DNA of 13,734 nucleotides from DASQDN01 sp035630195. Lineage in GTDB: Bacteria > Acidobacteriota > Terriglobia > Bryobacterales > Bryobacteraceae. The position numbers and the translations under genes are program-made. The stretch covers positions 1 to 13,734 of the forward strand of contig DASQLD010000095.1 in NCBI GenBank assembly GCA_035630195.1. Direction: 5' to 3'. This document shows positions 12,243-13,734 of the stretch, in pieces (the first letter of the stretch is position 1; each line of letters opens with the position of its first letter). The notes under the pieces are model-generated. The model searched no databases, was not told the DNA's origin, and saw nothing but the letters and a program-made list of their open reading frames with translations.

Positions 12243-13197
12243 TTCCGCTCACGTAGCGATTCGGGGTGACATCGAAAGCCGGGTTGCAAACCGCCGTTCC
12301 ATCGGGAGCGATCGCAACTCCACCTACGTGTGTCACCTCTTTCGACGACCTCTCTTCGATTGGAATCTGATCACCTGTCGACAACGTCAGGTCGAGTGTC
12401 GATACCGGCGCCGCCACGTAGAACGGCACGTTGTTCTCTTTCGCCAAGACCGCCACAGAGTACGTTCCGATCTTATTGGCGACATCGCCGTTCGCCGCAA
12501 TACGATCCGCGCCGACGACAACGCAACCGATACGTCCGGACTTTAGAAAGTGCCCGGCCATGTTGTCCGTAATCAGAGTGGCGGAGATATTATCCTGCTG
12601 CAATTCCCATACGGTCAGGCGTGAGCCTTGCATAAACGGTCTGGTTTCGTCAGCAAACACGTCGATGTTCTTGCCCGCTTCCACCGCTGCGCGGATCACG
12701 CCAAGCGCTGTGCCGTATCCTGCCGTTGCCAGCGCGCCGGCATTGCAGTGCGTTAGCACGGTTTTACCGTCCGGGACGAGATCTGCGCCGTGGCGTCCGA
12801 TCGCCTGATTGATAGCGATGTCCTCGAGATAAATCTGCTTGGCTTCGCGGATGAGTGTCCCCCGAATCTCTTCAATCGGCCGATTCTTCACTTGGCCGTA
12901 GAGATTCTTCATACGGTCGATAGCCCAAAAAAGATTCACCGCCGTCGGCCGTGTGCCGGCCAATGTTGAGCAGATCGTTTCGAAGCTGCCGTGCAGATTG
13001 TCGGCCTTCAACGCGCCGATCGCAACACCCATCGCAGCCGCGACTCCGATTGCCGGGGCGCCGCGAATGATCATCGATCGAATCGCCTCGGCCACCTGTT
13101 CGTAGTCCGTGCAAGTAACGAACACTTCTTCGCGGGGCAGACGCGTCTGGTCGATCATGACAACGCCGTCGTCGGTCCACTGAATTGTTTCCACCAT
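12175..13197 (-). CDS. mtnA: S-methyl-5-thioribose-1-phosphate isomerase
   Basis: MtnA interconverts S-methyl-5-thioribose 1-phosphate and the ribulose 1-phosphate form in the methionine salvage pathway. The 340-residue length is normal. Visible landmarks are IRGAPAIGVAAAMG (44-57), the catalytic Cys in LTHCNAGALATAGYGTALG (C151) and the catalytic Asp in VVGADRIAANGDVANKIGTY (D231). The paralogous eIF2B-type proteins lack this Cys/Asp pair, so an isomerase is favoured. The start is ATG 13197, only 3 nt after the stop of the upstream CPBP gene, which indicates an operon; no Shine-Dalgarno is visible. No other mtn gene lies nearby. In organisms without a full MTA cycle MtnA may serve the DHAP shunt or 5-deoxyribose salvage (known, not shown here). 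Confidence 0.95.
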   Translation of the reverse strand: MVETIQWTDDGVVMIDQTRLPREEVFVTCTDYEQVAEAIRSMIIRGAPAIGVAAAMGVAIGALKADNLHGSFETICSTLAGTRPTAVNLFWAIDRMKNLYGQVKNRPIEEIRGTLIREAKQIYLEDIAINQAIGRHGADLVPDGKTVLTHCNAGALATAGYGTALGVIRAAVEAGKNIDVFADETRPFMQGSRLTVWELQQDNISATLITDNMAGHFLKSGRIGCVVVGADRIAANGDVANKIGTYSVAVLAKENNVPFYVAAPVSTLDLTLSTGDQIPIEERSSKEVTHVGGVAIAPDGTAVCNPAFDVTPNRYVSGIITERGVARAPYTESLKRLAGS

Positions 13198-13200
13198 TTG

Positions 13201-13734
13201 TTAGAGAGCGCTTCTTCCTATGAGATATCCCACAACGAGTACTGTGTTGTACCCGCAATGCATGATGATTGCGGCGCCGGTCGTCCGTGTTCGCAGTCTC
13301 CACCATCCGAACGCCGAACCGGCGATCAGGATCATCGCGATGTGCTGCCAGGACCAAGCATATTGTGGGCCATGCATAATCGCAAACGGCGCCGCGGAGA
13401 ATAGAACCCCCGCAATCATTCCTACCGAACGGACAGCGACCGGCTGCAACAATCCTCGAAAGAACAGTTCTTCGAACACCGGCCCGACCGAAACCGCAAA
13501 CACTGCGATCCAACGCGCAGCCGAGAGGTCTTTCATCAACTCCATCATTGGTGAGGAGACGTCGGGAATGCGCAGGGCAGCCGCGATCAACAACACCGAT
13601 ACGGCAACAACAATGCCGGCGCTGAACGATGACCAGATGTCCCCCGCCCGCACTCCCAAACGCAAAGATTTAAGAAACGGTCGCTCATACTTCCATCGAA
13701 ACAACAGCGCGATAGGTATCAGCATCGCCGCCTG
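13201..13734 (-). CDS. CPBP family intramembrane metalloprotease (partial, N-terminus missing)
   Basis: The frame is open to the right edge of the window, so the true start is outside; 177 residues are visible. Counting from the first visible Met (codon at 13725), the CPBP (CAAX protease and bacteriocin-processing, ABI) motifs are complete: motif 1 EELFFRG (E85, E86, R90), motif 2 FAIMHG (F114, H118), and motif 3 HCGYN (H156, N160). At least four hydrophobic segments fit a polytopic inner-membrane protein. These enzymes cut membrane proteins or process and protect against peptides; the substrate cannot be told. The stop lies 3 nt before mtnA, so the two genes are probably co-transcribed. Confidence 0.9.
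   Translation of the reverse strand, partial: QAAMLIPIALLFRWKYERPFLKSLRLGVRAGDIWSSFSAGIVVAVSVLLIAAALRIPDVSSPMMELMKDLSAARWIAVFAVSVGPVFEELFFRGLLQPVAVRSVGMIAGVLFSAAPFAIMHGPQYAWSWQHIAMILIAGSAFGWWRLRTRTTGAAIIMHCGYNTVLVVGYLIGRSAL

Noticed and set aside
12872..13513. Long minus-strand Arg-rich open frame across mtnA and the CPBP gene.
   Set aside because: It is an alternative-frame shadow; both real genes have complete family motifs in the other frame.

Overview
The window looks like a compact, mid-GC chromosome segment from a member of the Acidobacteriota (Solibacter/Bryobacter-like). The main clue is a secreted VWFA protein of the acidobacterial type; supporting clues are a membrane-anchored JAB/MPN-like protein and several orphan secreted or small membrane proteins. 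Genes lie on both strands and are packed tightly. Convergent pairs overlap at their stop codons or are 2 to 14 bp apart, and two divergent pairs overlap or nearly touch at their starts. No gap exceeds about 175 bp. I see no rRNA, tRNA, CRISPR array or insertion sequence.

Region by region. Positions 1-1710 (+): the last codons of feoB (ferrous iron permease), an outer-membrane porin of the alginate-export family, and a very small RNase III-domain protein resembling Mini-III. Positions 1707-2654 (-): a secreted VWFA protein that overlaps the divergent selB at its 5' end. Positions 2641-5523 (+): selB (selenocysteine elongation factor), then an NAD-type isocitrate dehydrogenase. Positions 5526-6641 (-): an unrecognised exported protein made of three repeats, each spanning exactly 91 residues between conserved Trp residues. 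Positions 6702-9217 (+): galT, infA (IF-1) flanked by two hairpins, a 173-bp spacer with an 18-bp near-palindrome, and a stand-alone single-ring Clp-like AAA+ ATPase. Positions 9232-10359 (-): a membrane-anchored protein with a degenerate JAMM motif. Positions 10377-11406 (+): rsmI and a small membrane protein. Positions 11456-11999 (-): a BrnT/BrnA toxin-antitoxin pair. Positions 12051-12242 (+): a 63-codon gene with a perfect Shine-Dalgarno. Positions 12175-13734 (-): mtnA and the C-terminal part of a CPBP intramembrane protease.

Most genes are housekeeping: translation (selB, infA, rsmI), TCA cycle, galactose metabolism and methionine salvage. The accessory interest lies in four places: the triple-repeat exported protein, the orphan Clp-like ATPase next to the degenerate JAMM membrane protein, the BrnTA module, and the translation starts. 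Several genes lack a Shine-Dalgarno but have a TATAAT-like box 6 to 7 nt before the start codon, the arrangement expected of leaderless mRNAs. All functional calls are by eye from protein motifs; no database search was run.
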